A stretch of 64,000 bases of DNA from Streptomyces endocoffeicus (GCF_016741935.1 NZ_JAERRG010000010.1:124001-188000); one strand, 5' to 3'; shown: positions 45,082 to 54,174, counted from the first letter of the stretch. Notes: generated by a model from the letters alone, not told the origin. Translations and numbers: made by a program.

Positions 45082-45158
45082 CCCCCCTGGGGGCGGTGGC
45101 GAACGGAAGGATCTGTACCGGTATGGTCGGAGGGCCCTCACACCCCCAGGAGTCGCAG

Positions 45159-45584
45159 ATGTCCAGCCAGCCCGCCTCCCGTCGAACCGTGCTGTGCCGC
45201 GCCGCGCTGGCCGGAGCCGCCGGGCTCGGGGTGGCGGCCTGCTCCCCGAGCGGGTCGGGCAAGAAGGCGTCCCCGACGCCCACCGCCCCCGTCGAGCTCG
45301 GCTCGGCCGGTGTGGTGCCGGTCGGCGGCGCCAAGATCTACCGAGAGCAGCGGGTGGTGGTCGCCCAGCCCGCCAAGGGGGAGTTCACGGCGTTCAGCGC
45401 GGTGTGCACCCACGCCGGTTGCGTCGTCGACACGGTCGAGGACGGCAAGATCAACTGTCCCTGTCACGGCAGCCAGTTCGACGCCCGCACCGGCAAGGTC
45501 GTCCAGGGGCCCGCGGAGCAGCCGCTGCCGTCGGTCCCGGTCACCGCGAGGGGCGGACGGCTCATCGCGGGCCCCGACGCCTGA
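45159..45584 (+). CDS. Rieske [2Fe-2S] lipoprotein with Tat signal
   Basis: The 141-residue product starts MSSQPASRRTVLCRAALAGAAG, where SRRTVL is a Tat motif, and has the lipobox VAAC. The Rieske domain shows CTHAGCVV and CPCHGSQFDARTGKVVQGPA, the two Cys-x-His/Cys-xx-His cluster ligands plus the disulfide cysteines. It is exported folded and lipid-anchored, and should carry electrons to or from an unknown partner; no oxygenase or cytochrome gene is adjacent. CAGGAG lies seven bases before the ATG. The gene is divergent from lacI. Confidence 0.93.
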   Translation: MSSQPASRRTVLCRAALAGAAGLGVAACSPSGSGKKASPTPTAPVELGSAGVVPVGGAKIYREQRVVVAQPAKGEFTAFSAVCTHAGCVVDTVEDGKINCPCHGSQFDARTGKVVQGPAEQPLPSVPVTARGGRLIAGPDA

Positions 45585-45646
45585 GCGGACGGCGGAATCC
45601 CCAAATCCCCTGGACCTCACCGAACCGCGTCCCGAGGGCACCGGAT

Positions 45647-45676
45647 GTGTCACTCCCCGCAAGTAGGGTGGTGACC
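45647..45676 (+). promoter_or_regulatory. Leaderless promoter of uvrC, weak RecA-NDp form
   Basis: TAGGGT (45664-45669) lies seven bases before the uvrC ATG. Seven bases upstream of it, GTGTCACTCC (45647-45656) matches TTGTCAGTGG at six positions, including TGTCA. The -10 and spacing are ideal, the -35 box degenerate. Confidence 0.5.
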
Positions 45677-47863
45677 ATGGCCGACCCGAGCAGCTACCGC
45701 CCCAAGCCGGGACAGATCCCCGACTCGCCGGGGGTCTACAAGTTCCGTGACGAGCACGGCCGGGTGATCTACGTCGGAAAGGCGAAGAGCCTGCGCCAGC
45801 GGCTCTCGTCGTACTTCCAGGACCTGGCGAACCTCCACCCGCGGACCCGCACCATGGTCACCACGGCCGCCGCCGTGGAGTGGACCGTGGTCTCCACCGA
45901 GGTCGAGGCCCTGCAGCTCGAGTACTCCTGGATCAAGGAGTTCGACCCCCGGTTCAACGTCAAGTACCGCGACGACAAGAGCTACCCCTCCCTCGCCGTG
46001 ACCCTCAACGAGGAGTTCCCCCGGGTCCAGGTGATGCGCGGCGCCAAGAAGAAGGGCGTGCGCTACTTCGGCCCGTACGCCCACGCCTGGGCCATCCGCG
46101 AGACCGTCGACCTGATGCTGCGCGTGTTCCCCGTCCGGACCTGCTCCGCCGGGGTGTTCAAGCGCTCCGCCCAGATCGGCCGCCCCTGTCTGCTCGGCTA
46201 TATCGGCAAGTGCTCGGCCCCCTGCGTCGGCCGTGTCACCGCCGAGGAGCACCGCCAACTGGCCGAGGAGTTCTGCGACTTCATGGCCGGCCGCACCGGC
46301 ACCTATCTGCGCCGCCTGGAGGAGCGGATGCACGAGGCCGCCGAGGACATGGAGTACGAGAAGGCGGCCCGGCTCCGTGACGACATAGGGGCGCTCAAGC
46401 GCGCCATGGAGAAGAACGCGGTGGTGCTCGCCGACGCCACCGACGCCGACCTGATAGCGGTCGCCGAGGACGAGCTGGAGGCGGCCGTCCAGATCTTCCA
46501 TGTGCGCGGCGGCCGGGTGCGCGGTCAGCGCGGCTGGGTCACCGACAAGGTCGAGGCCGTCGACACCGCCGGGCTGGTCGAGCACGCCCTCCAGCAGCTG
46601 TACGGGGAGGAGCGCGGCGACGCCGTCCCCAAGGAGGTCCTGGTGCCCGCCGTGCCGGAACCGGCCGAGCCGGTCGCCCAGTGGCTCGCCGAGCGCCGGG
46701 GCTCCCGGGTCGATCTGCGCATCCCGCAGCGCGGCGACAAGAAGGACCTGATGGAGACCGTGCAGCGCAACGCCCAGCAGGCGCTCGCGCTGCACAAGAC
46801 CAAGCGCGCCTCCGACCTCACCACCCGCTCCCGGGCGCTGGAGGAGATCGCCGAGGCCCTGGGGCTGGACTCCGCTCCGCTGCGCGTGGAGTGCTTCGAC
46901 ATCTCCCATCTCCAGGGCGATGACGTGGTGGCCTCCATGGTGGTCTTCGAGGACGGGCTCCCCCGGAAGAGTGAGTACCGCCGCTTCCAGATCAAGAGCT
47001 TCGCCGGGCAGGACGATGTCCGCTCCATGCACGAGGTCGTGAGTCGCCGCTTCCGCCGCTATCTGCAGGAGAAGCAGAAGACGGGGGAGTGGCAGGAGGA
47101 AGCCACCGGGGCTCCTGGGGTTCCCGGGGCCACTGAGGCATCCGGGATCGCCGGGGTTTCCGGGGCCACCGAAACATCCGGGGCTCCCGGGGCCGTCGAG
47201 ACTCCCGAGTCCACCGAGTCCACCGGGTCCACCGGGACCACCGGGCAGCCCCTCGACGGCCCGGACGGACTCGACGGCCCCGACCAGGGGCCCTCCGGCC
47301 CGATCGACGAGGAGGGCAGGCCGAAGCGGTTCGCCTACCCGCCCCAGCTCGTCGTGGTCGACGGCGGCAAGCCGCAGGTGGCCGCCGCCCAACGGGCCCT
47401 CGACGAGCTCGGCGTCGACGACGTCGCCGTCTGCGGCCTCGCCAAGCGGCTCGAGGAGGTGTGGCTGCCGGACGAGGAGGACCCGGTGGTGCTGCCCCGC
47501 AGCAGCGAGGGGCTCTATCTCCTTCAGCGGGTCCGCGACGAGGCCCACCGCTTCGCCATCACCTACCAGCGCAGCAAACGCGCCAAGTCGCTGAAGGCCG
47601 GGCCGCTGGACACCGTTCCGGGCCTCGGTGACAGCCGTAAGCAGGCCCTGCTGAAGCACTTCGGCTCGGTCAAGCGGCTCCGCGCCGCCACCGTCGAGCA
47701 GATCTGCGAGGTGCCCGGCGTGGGCCGTAAGACGGCCGAGACGGTCGCCGCGGCGCTCGCCGGGGCCGCCCCGGCCGCGCCCGCCGTGAACACCGCCACA
47801 GGAGAGATCATTGAGGACGAGGCCGCCGGCGCGGCGTCGTCGAACGGGGGGACCAGACCATGA
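45677..47863 (+). CDS. uvrC: Excinuclease ABC subunit C with a low-complexity insertion
   Basis: The 728-residue product starts MADPSSYRPKPGQIPDSPGVYKF. It has an N-terminal GIY-YIG nuclease (PGVYKFRDEHGRVIYVGKAKSLRQR), the UVR domain (LEERMHEAAEDMEYEKAARLRDDIGAL), a C-terminal RNase H-like nuclease (ECFDISHLQGDDVVASMVVFEDG, VVVDGGKPQVAAAQRALDEL) and a helix-hairpin-helix (LDTVPGLGDSRKQALLKHFGSVKRL). It cuts both sides of the lesion marked by UvrB. Residues about 470-545 are a Gly/Thr/Ser/Glu-rich insertion with collagen-like triplets inside the second nuclease domain, explaining the length above the usual 610-650. It is the first gene of an operon with rapZ, yvcK and whiA. Confidence 0.96.
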   Translation: MADPSSYRPKPGQIPDSPGVYKFRDEHGRVIYVGKAKSLRQRLSSYFQDLANLHPRTRTMVTTAAAVEWTVVSTEVEALQLEYSWIKEFDPRFNVKYRDDKSYPSLAVTLNEEFPRVQVMRGAKKKGVRYFGPYAHAWAIRETVDLMLRVFPVRTCSAGVFKRSAQIGRPCLLGYIGKCSAPCVGRVTAEEHRQLAEEFCDFMAGRTGTYLRRLEERMHEAAEDMEYEKAARLRDDIGALKRAMEKNAVVLADATDADLIAVAEDELEAAVQIFHVRGGRVRGQRGWVTDKVEAVDTAGLVEHALQQLYGEERGDAVPKEVLVPAVPEPAEPVAQWLAERRGSRVDLRIPQRGDKKDLMETVQRNAQQALALHKTKRASDLTTRSRALEEIAEALGLDSAPLRVECFDISHLQGDDVVASMVVFEDGLPRKSEYRRFQIKSFAGQDDVRSMHEVVSRRFRRYLQEKQKTGEWQEEATGAPGVPGATEASGIAGVSGATETSGAPGAVETPESTESTGSTGTTGQPLDGPDGLDGPDQGPSGPIDEEGRPKRFAYPPQLVVVDGGKPQVAAAQRALDELGVDDVAVCGLAKRLEEVWLPDEEDPVVLPRSSEGLYLLQRVRDEAHRFAITYQRSKRAKSLKAGPLDTVPGLGDSRKQALLKHFGSVKRLRAATVEQICEVPGVGRKTAETVAAALAGAAPAAPAVNTATGEIIEDEAAGAASSNGGTRP

Positions 47864-48795
47864 CCGAGCACGAGAACCATGGAGACGGAGCGCAGGTGAA
47901 TACGGGCACGTCGGGCGAGCCCGCCGAGGCGGCGGCCATCCCCGAGCTGGTGATCATCTCTGGAATGTCGGGCGCGGGCCGCAGCACCGCCGCCAAGTGT
48001 CTGGAGGACCTCGGCTGGTTCGTCGTGGACAATCTGCCGCCCGCGCTGATCCCCACCATGGTCGACCTGGGCGCCCGCTCCCAGGGCAATGTGGCCCGGA
48101 TCGCCGTGGTGGTGGACGTCCGCGGGCGCCGCTTCTTCGACAACCTCCGCGAGTCCCTCGCCGACCTCGCCGCCAAGAACGTCAAGCGGCGCGTGCTGTT
48201 CCTGGAGGCGTCCGACGAGGCGCTGGTGCGCCGCTTCGAATCCGTGCGCCGCCCGCACCCCCTCCAGGGCGACGGCCGGATCGTGGACGGCATCGCCGCC
48301 GAGCGCGATCTGCTGCGCGAGCTGCGCGGGGACGCCGATCTGGTGATCGACACCTCCAGCCTCAACGTCCATGAGCTGCGCGCCAAGATGGACGCCCAGT
48401 TCGCGGGCGAGGAGGAGCCCGAGCTGCGGGCCACCGTGATGTCGTTCGGCTACAAGTACGGGCTGCCGGTCGACGCCGATCTGGTGGTGGACTGCCGCTT
48501 CCTGCCCAATCCGCACTGGGTCCCCGAGCTGCGCCCCTTCACCGGGCTCAACGAGGAGGTCTCCAGCTATGTCTTCAACCAGCCCGGCGCCAAGGAGTTC
48601 CTGGACCGCTACGCGGAGCTGCTCCAGCTCATCGCCGCGGGCTACCGCCGCGAGGGCAAGCGCTATGTGACCATCGCCATCGGCTGCACCGGCGGTAAGC
48701 ACCGCAGCGTCGCGATGTCCGAGCGGCTCGCCCCGCGGCTGGCCGCCGAGGGAGTGGAGACCGTCATCGTCCACCGGGACATGGGGCGCGAGTGA
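47860..48795 (+). CDS. rapZ: RNase adapter-family P-loop protein RapZ
   Basis: The 311-residue product overlaps the uvrC stop by four bases (ATGA). Its P-loop is GMSGAGRST, with Arg in the Lys position, followed by FVVDNLPPALIPTMVD and the C-terminal GCTGGKHRSVAMSERLA, the RapZ/YvcJ signature. In E. coli RapZ binds the sRNA GlmZ and controls GlmS; in actinobacteria it is nucleotide-binding with unknown targets. It is the second gene of the uvrC-rapZ-yvcK-whiA operon. Confidence 0.95.
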   Translation: MTEHENHGDGAQVNTGTSGEPAEAAAIPELVIISGMSGAGRSTAAKCLEDLGWFVVDNLPPALIPTMVDLGARSQGNVARIAVVVDVRGRRFFDNLRESLADLAAKNVKRRVLFLEASDEALVRRFESVRRPHPLQGDGRIVDGIAAERDLLRELRGDADLVIDTSSLNVHELRAKMDAQFAGEEEPELRATVMSFGYKYGLPVDADLVVDCRFLPNPHWVPELRPFTGLNEEVSSYVFNQPGAKEFLDRYAELLQLIAAGYRREGKRYVTIAIGCTGGKHRSVAMSERLAPRLAAEGVETVIVHRDMGRE

Positions 48796-49811
48796 CCATT
48801 CGTAGCAACCGGCTGCGACGGCTGGTCGGGGCGCGGACGAACCGGGGTGCACAGCCCAAAGTCGTCGCCCTGGGCGGCGGCATGGGCCTGTCGGCGTCGC
48901 TGGCCGCGCTGCGCCGGATCACCGGCGATCTGACCGCCGTCGTCACCGTGGCCGACGACGGGGGCTCCAGCGGACGCCTCCGGGACGAGCTGGGCGTGCT
49001 GCCGCCCGGCGATCTGCGCAAGGCCCTGGCCGCGCTGTGCGGCGACGACGACTGGGGCCAGACCTGGGCGCGGGTCATCCAGCACCGCTTCGTCAGCGAG
49101 GGCGATCTGCACGGCCATGCGGTGGGCAATGTGCTGATCGTCGCCCTGTGGGAGCAACTGGGCGACCATGTGCAGGCACTCGACCTGGTCGGCAGGCTGC
49201 TGGGCGCCCACGGCCGGGTGCTGCCCATGTCGGCCGTCCCCCTGGAGCTCCAGGCGTACGTCCGGGGCCATGACCCGGCGCGCCCGGACGAGGTCTCCAC
49301 CGTCGCCGGGCAGGCCACCGTGGCGCTCACCCCCGGCGAGGTGCAGTCGGTCCATCTGGTGCCGCACGATCCGCCGGCCGTCCCCGAGGCCGTCGAGGCG
49401 GTCATGGACGCCGACTGGGTGGTGCTGGGACCCGGCTCCTGGTTCTCCTCCGTGATCCCCCATCTGCTGGTCCCCGATCTGCTCAAGGCGCTCACCGAGA
49501 CCAAGGCCCGGCGCGTGCTCTCGCTGAACCTCGCCCCTCAGCCGGGAGAAACCGACGGCTTCTCCCCGCAGCGTCATTTGGAGGTTTTGGCCCGACACGC
49601 CCCTAAACTCGCCTTCGACGTGGTGCTGGCCGATGAGGCCGCCGTCCCCGACCAGAGCAGTCTGTGCGACGCCGCCAAGCGGCTGGGCGGCACAGTCGAG
49701 CTGGCGCCGGTGGCCGCGACCGACGGTGCCCCGAAGCATGACCCGGAGCTTCTGGCGGCCGCGTACGACCGTATTTTTCGGATGCATGGAAGGATCGGCC
49801 CATGGCGATGA
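48792..49811 (+). CDS. yvcK: YvcK/CuvA-family gluconeogenesis factor
   Basis: The 339-residue product starts at GTG 48792, overlapping rapZ by four bases. VVALGGGMGLSASLAALRRITGDLTAVVTVADDGGSSGRLRDELGVLPPGDLRKAL is the family hallmark, and GPGSWFSSVIPHLLVPDL is the second conserved block. YvcK binds UDP-sugars and links central carbon to peptidoglycan synthesis. It resembles 2-phospho-L-lactate transferase CofD, but the genomic context (rapZ and whiA) identifies it as YvcK. Confidence 0.95.
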   Translation: MTIRSNRLRRLVGARTNRGAQPKVVALGGGMGLSASLAALRRITGDLTAVVTVADDGGSSGRLRDELGVLPPGDLRKALAALCGDDDWGQTWARVIQHRFVSEGDLHGHAVGNVLIVALWEQLGDHVQALDLVGRLLGAHGRVLPMSAVPLELQAYVRGHDPARPDEVSTVAGQATVALTPGEVQSVHLVPHDPPAVPEAVEAVMDADWVVLGPGSWFSSVIPHLLVPDLLKALTETKARRVLSLNLAPQPGETDGFSPQRHLEVLARHAPKLAFDVVLADEAAVPDQSSLCDAAKRLGGTVELAPVAATDGAPKHDPELLAAAYDRIFRMHGRIGPWR

Positions 49812-50791
49812 CGGCAGCGGTGAAGGACGAAATCTCCCGGCTCCCCGTCACCCGGACCTGCTGCCGGAAAGCGGAGGTCTCGGCGATCCTGCGGTTCGCG
49901 GGCGGGCTGCACCTGGTCAGCGGGCGCATCGTGATCGAGGCGGAGCTGGACACCGGGATCGCGGCCCGCAGGGTCCGCAAGGACATCCTGGAGATCTTCG
50001 GCCACTCCTCGGATCTGGTGGTGATGGCCCCCGGCGGGCTGCGCCGCGGCAGCAGGTACGTGGTGCGGGTGGTGGCGGGCGGTGACCAGCTGGCGCGGCA
50101 GACCGGCCTGGTCGACGGCCGCGGCCGGCCGATCCGCGGACTGCCGCCGCAGGTCGTCTCCGGCGCCACCTGCGACGCCGAGGCCGCCTGGCGCGGGGCC
50201 TTCCTCGCCCATGGCTCGCTCACCGAGCCCGGTCGCTCGTCCTCCCTGGAGGTGACCTGCCCCGGTCCGGAGGCCGCGCTCGCCCTGGTCGGCGCCGCCC
50301 GCCGGCTGCAGATCGCCGCCAAGGCGCGCGAGGTGCGCGGGGTGGACCGGGTGGTCGTCCGGGACGGTGACGCCATCGGCGCGCTGTTGACGCGGCTGGG
50401 GGCGCATGAGTCGGTCCTCGCCTGGGAGGAGCGGCGGATGCGCCGCGAGGTGCGGGCCACCGCCAATCGCCTCGCCAACTTCGACGACGCCAATCTGCGC
50501 CGCTCGGCCCGCGCCGCCGTCGCCGCCGGGGCCCGGGTACAGCGCGCCCTGGAGATCCTGGGCGAGGAGGTGCCCGAGCACCTCGCCGCGGCCGGGCGGC
50601 TGCGCATGGAGCACAAGCAGGCGTCCCTGGAGGAGCTGGGCGCCCTCGCCGACCCGCCGCTGACCAAGGACGCCGTCGCGGGCCGTATCCGCCGACTGCT
50701 GGCCATGGCCGACAAGCGCGCCCAGGACCTGGGCATCCCCGGCACCGAGTCAAGCCTGACCGAGGAGATGGCCGACGGCATGGTCGGCTGA
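49802..50791 (+). CDS. whiA: Sporulation regulator WhiA
   Basis: The 329-residue product starts at ATG 49802, ten bases before the yvcK stop. The N-terminal half (MTAAVKDEISRLPVTRTCCRKAEVSAILRFAGGLHLV...AAWRGAFLAHGSLTEPGRSSSLE) is the LAGLIDADG homing-endonuclease fold without catalytic acids, and the C-terminus (LRMEHKQASLEELGALADPPLTKDAVAGRIRRLLAMAD) is the DNA-binding helix-turn-helix. It activates sporulation and cell-division genes with WhiB. A strong terminator and a repeat array follow. Confidence 0.96.
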   Translation: MAMTAAVKDEISRLPVTRTCCRKAEVSAILRFAGGLHLVSGRIVIEAELDTGIAARRVRKDILEIFGHSSDLVVMAPGGLRRGSRYVVRVVAGGDQLARQTGLVDGRGRPIRGLPPQVVSGATCDAEAAWRGAFLAHGSLTEPGRSSSLEVTCPGPEAALALVGAARRLQIAAKAREVRGVDRVVVRDGDAIGALLTRLGAHESVLAWEERRMRREVRATANRLANFDDANLRRSARAAVAAGARVQRALEILGEEVPEHLAAAGRLRMEHKQASLEELGALADPPLTKDAVAGRIRRLLAMADKRAQDLGIPGTESSLTEEMADGMVG

Positions 50792-50970
50792 CCGGTCCCA
50801 CGAGCTGACTGCCGCACGAGCTGACGGCCGCACGAGTCGACCGTCCCCCGAGCTGATGGTCCCGCGAGCCTACGGGTCCCATCAGCCGACGGTCCTACGA
50901 GCCGACCGTCGCGCGAGCCGACGGCCCCGATCAGCTGACGGCCCGACAAGCCGTACGAGAGCCGCACCCC
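50792..50970. repeat. Imperfect GAGCTGACGG-type repeat array after whiA
   Basis: About ten degenerate 16-19-base units of the form CGAGC(T/C)GACGGtCCC (for example 50803-50820, 50836-50852, 50899-50916) fill the space between the whiA stop and the operon terminator. There is no reading frame of quality. The region 50792-51122 has no gene. Confidence 0.65.
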
Positions 50971-51004
50971 ACGTCCCCGGATCACGCGAGCGATCCGGGG
51001 ACGT
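50971..51004 (+). terminator. Terminator of the uvrC-rapZ-yvcK-whiA operon
   Basis: A perfect 13-base stem ACGTCCCCGGATC/GATCCGGGGACGT with an eight-base loop. Confidence 0.88.
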
Positions 51005-51046
51005 GGTGCGTCCCGGGGCACGTGACAGCCGTTCCGCGCGCCGCTG

Positions 51047-51071
51047 TTGACATGACCATGTGTCGTGACAA
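51047..51071. promoter_or_regulatory. Operator-like inverted repeat before the carboxypeptidase gene
   Basis: Arms TTGACATGAC and GTCGTGACAA are complementary at eight of ten positions around a five-base centre. The left arm includes TTGACA, a consensus -35 box, 70 bases before the gene. A repressor bound here would block the promoter. No regulator gene is adjacent. Confidence 0.5.
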
Positions 51072-51122
51072 GTCTGGAGCGCTGCGCACCCGCGTGTCTT
51101 CGAACGACAGCCAGGGGGGCTC

Positions 51123-54107
51123 ATGAAGCTCAGACGCACGGTGAGATTCAGACGCACGGTGAGATCGAGCGGCGCGGTGGTGGCACTGGCCGCGCTGTTC
51201 CTGGGGGGACTGGCCGCGGCACCCGCGGCCCCCGCGCAACCGCCGCCGGACGCCGCCGGTGACGGGCTGTCCGTATGGAGCGCCCAGGTCGCCAAGGATC
51301 AGATCCCACTGCTGCTCCGCGCCGGAGCGGACGGCACCGAGCTGGGGCGGCAGGTGCCCGACAAGGGCACCGGCCCGGTCGAGCTCTACCTCACCGCCAA
51401 GCAGGCCGCCGGGCTGCGCGGCAAGGGCGTGCGGCTCACCGAGAAGAAGGTCTCCGCACAGGGCCGCGACCGGCTGAAGGCCGCGGGCGACGGAGTCTTC
51501 CGTCCCTACAGCGGCGAGGGCGGGCTGAAGCAGGAGATCGTCGAGACCGGCCGGGCGCACCCCGGCCTCACCAAGGTCGTCAGCATCGGCAAGACCGGCC
51601 AGGGCAAGGACATCCTCGCCCTCAAGCTGAGCAAGGGCGCAGCGAAGACCCGCGACGGCAGCAAGCCGTCGGTGCTCTACATGTCCAATCAGCACGCCCG
51701 TGAGTGGATCACGCCGGAGATGACCCGCCGGCTGATGCACTACTACCTCGACAACTACGGCAAGGACGACCGCGTCACCAGGATCGTGGACCGTACGGAG
51801 CTGTGGTTCGTGCTGTCCGCCAACCCGGACGGCTACGACTACACGCACCAGAGCCCGGCCAACCGCCAGTGGCGCAAGAACCTGCGCGACAACAACGGCG
51901 ACGGCAAGATCACCTCGGGCGACGGCGTCGACCTCAACCGCAACTTCCGCTACAAGTGGGGCTACGACAACGAGGGTTCGTCCGCCGACCCGGCCGATGA
52001 GACCTACCGGGGCCCGGCCCCCGCCTCCGAGCCGGAGACCAGGGCGCTGGACGCCTTCGAGAAGCGCGTCGGCTTCACCTACGGCATCAACTACCACTCG
52101 GCCGCCGAACTGCTGTTGTACGGCGTCGGCTGGCAGGTCGCGACCCCGACCCCCGACGACGTCCTCTACAAGTCGCTGGCCGGCACCCCGGAGCACTCCG
52201 CGATCCCCGGCTACCACCCGCAGGTCTCCTCCGAGCTGTACACCACCAACGGCGAGGCCGACGGCCACGCGGCGAACGTCAACGGGATGATGATGTTCAC
52301 CCCGGAGATGTCGACGTGTCAGACCGCCTCCAACGTTGACCCGGACGACGCCTGGCAGCCGCGCGACTGCGCGTCCGTCTTCACCTTCCCGGACGACGAG
52401 AAGCTGATCGCCCAGGAGTTCACCAAGAACATCCCGTTCGCGCTCTCCGTCGCCGAGACCGCCGAACACCCCGACCGGCCCTCGTCATCGGTCGGTATGA
52501 GCGCGCGGGACTTCACCCCGGACTCCTTCAGCACGTCGTACGCGCGCGGCGGTGACCAGGACGTCTCGGTGACCGTCCGCAAGAGCGTTCGCGACAAGAA
52601 GCTCAACTACCGGGTGGACGGGGGCCGTACCCGCACCGCCCCGCTCAAGGCGTGGAAGGGCGGCGAGACCTACGGCGGCGAGGACAACATCCGCTTCGAC
52701 CAGTACCGCGCCGCCGTCAAGGGCGCGGACCCCGGACAGCAGGTCGAGGTCTGGTTCACCGGCCGTACGGAGAACGGCAAGCGGACCGCGAGCGAGCCGT
52801 TCACCTTCACCGTCGCCGAGCGGCCCCGCGCCGACACGCTGGTGATCGCCGAGGAGGGCGGCACTTCCCCGGCCCGGCACACCGCCGCGTACGCCCGGGC
52901 ACTGGCCGACAACGGCCGTAAGGCGGCCGTCTGGGATGTGGCCACCCAGGGGGCGCCGTCCGCGCTCGGAGTGCTGAGCCACTTCAAGACCGTGCTCTGG
53001 TACACCGGCGCCGAGCGGCCCGGCGGCCCGACCCTGCTCGCGGTGCGCGACTTCCTCAACGAGGGCGGCAAGCTGATCACCACCGGTGAACGGGCGGGCG
53101 GCAGCTCCGAGGTGGGACCGGCCGACACCGACGACTTCAGCCAGTACTACCTGGGCGCCGACAGCCGGCTCACCCTGAAGTCGCCCACGTCCTTCCGGGG
53201 CGCCGGCGCGCTCGCGGGCACCGGCGCGAACCTCGGCGACGCACCCGGCAACCCCCTGGACGCCGCGGGCGCCTACACCGTCACCTCCGATGTGCTGCCG
53301 CCCGAGGACTTCCCCCAGTTCAGCAGCGCGGGCGCGGGGGAGTACCCGAACACGCGCACCCCGTACCAGCCTTATGCGGGCGACTGGATGGCCGCCGCGG
53401 GCCACCGTGACAACTCCTGGATGCGGCTGTCCCGCACGGTGGACCTCGGCGGTGTGTCCGCCGCCGACAAACCGGCCCTGGACTTCCGGCTCAGCTATGA
53501 CACCGAGCCCGGCTACGACCATGTGATCATCGAGGCGCGCACCGCGGGCCAGGACGACTGGACCACCCTCCCCGACGCGGGCGGCGGCTCCTCCACCAAG
53601 GTGCCCACCGAGTGCGAGGGGGGCTTCCTGCTCAATCTGCACCCGTTCCTCAAGCACTACCTGACCCCCGGCGACGACGGCTGCACCGCGAAGGGCAGCA
53701 CGGGCTCCTGGAACAGCCTGACGGGCTCCTCCGAGGGATGGCGGCCGGTCTCGCTGGACCTGAGCGGCTACGCGGGCAAGAAGGTCGAGCTGGCCATCTC
53801 GTACGTCACCGACCCGGGCACCGGCGGCCGGGGCGCCTTCGTGGACGCCACCGAACTCACCGTCGGCGGCACCGCCGAGGACTCCGAGGGCTTCGAGACC
53901 GCGCTCGGCCCGTGGTCGGTGCGGGGGGCGCCGGAGGGCAGCCCGGCGAACGCCGGGGACTGGTCCCGTTCCCGGGAGCTGTTCCACACCGTCGCGGGCG
54001 TCACGACCCGGGACACCGTGCTGCTGGGATTCGGCCTGGAGCACGTCCCGGACGCCGCCCAGAGGGCCCGGCTGGTGGGCGACGCGCTACGTGCGCTGCG
54101 TCGTTGA
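51123..54107 (+). CDS. Secreted M14-family zinc carboxypeptidase with C-terminal accessory domains
   Basis: The 994-residue product has a signal peptide (VVALAALFLGGLAAAPAAPAQ) after a duplicated basic RRTVRFRRTVR start. An N-terminal propeptide-like region (to ~140) precedes the M14 domain: NQHAREWITPEM (zinc His/Glu), GVDLNRNFRYKWG (Asn-Arg for carboxylate), GINYHSAAELLLYG (third zinc ligand) and the FTPEMSTCQ segment with the catalytic Glu region. After ~450 come two beta-rich regions (LVIAEEGGTSPARHTAAYARALADNGRKAAVWDV; immune-inhibitor-A-like LDFRLSYDTEPGYDHVIIEA and DLSGYAGKKVELAISYVTDPG). It should trim peptides outside the cell. GGGGGG-rich sequence acts as ribosome binding site. Confidence 0.92.
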   Translation: MKLRRTVRFRRTVRSSGAVVALAALFLGGLAAAPAAPAQPPPDAAGDGLSVWSAQVAKDQIPLLLRAGADGTELGRQVPDKGTGPVELYLTAKQAAGLRGKGVRLTEKKVSAQGRDRLKAAGDGVFRPYSGEGGLKQEIVETGRAHPGLTKVVSIGKTGQGKDILALKLSKGAAKTRDGSKPSVLYMSNQHAREWITPEMTRRLMHYYLDNYGKDDRVTRIVDRTELWFVLSANPDGYDYTHQSPANRQWRKNLRDNNGDGKITSGDGVDLNRNFRYKWGYDNEGSSADPADETYRGPAPASEPETRALDAFEKRVGFTYGINYHSAAELLLYGVGWQVATPTPDDVLYKSLAGTPEHSAIPGYHPQVSSELYTTNGEADGHAANVNGMMMFTPEMSTCQTASNVDPDDAWQPRDCASVFTFPDDEKLIAQEFTKNIPFALSVAETAEHPDRPSSSVGMSARDFTPDSFSTSYARGGDQDVSVTVRKSVRDKKLNYRVDGGRTRTAPLKAWKGGETYGGEDNIRFDQYRAAVKGADPGQQVEVWFTGRTENGKRTASEPFTFTVAERPRADTLVIAEEGGTSPARHTAAYARALADNGRKAAVWDVATQGAPSALGVLSHFKTVLWYTGAERPGGPTLLAVRDFLNEGGKLITTGERAGGSSEVGPADTDDFSQYYLGADSRLTLKSPTSFRGAGALAGTGANLGDAPGNPLDAAGAYTVTSDVLPPEDFPQFSSAGAGEYPNTRTPYQPYAGDWMAAAGHRDNSWMRLSRTVDLGGVSAADKPALDFRLSYDTEPGYDHVIIEARTAGQDDWTTLPDAGGGSSTKVPTECEGGFLLNLHPFLKHYLTPGDDGCTAKGSTGSWNSLTGSSEGWRPVSLDLSGYAGKKVELAISYVTDPGTGGRGAFVDATELTVGGTAEDSEGFETALGPWSVRGAPEGSPANAGDWSRSRELFHTVAGVTTRDTVLLGFGLEHVPDAAQRARLVGDALRALRR

Positions 54108-54131
54108 CAGCGCGTGACACATCGTGACTGA

Positions 54132-54174
54132 ATCGGCGGTCCGTACCACTTTCCGGTGGTCATGGGCCGCCGAT
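54132..54174 (+). terminator. Terminator after the carboxypeptidase gene
   Basis: An outer stem ATCGGCGG/CCGCCGAT encloses a smaller ACCACTTTCCGGTGGT hairpin. Confidence 0.75.

Noticed and set aside
50792..50970. Repeat array after whiA as a CRISPR or gene
   Set aside because: Units are short, degenerate and contiguous, with no spacers and no coherent reading frame.
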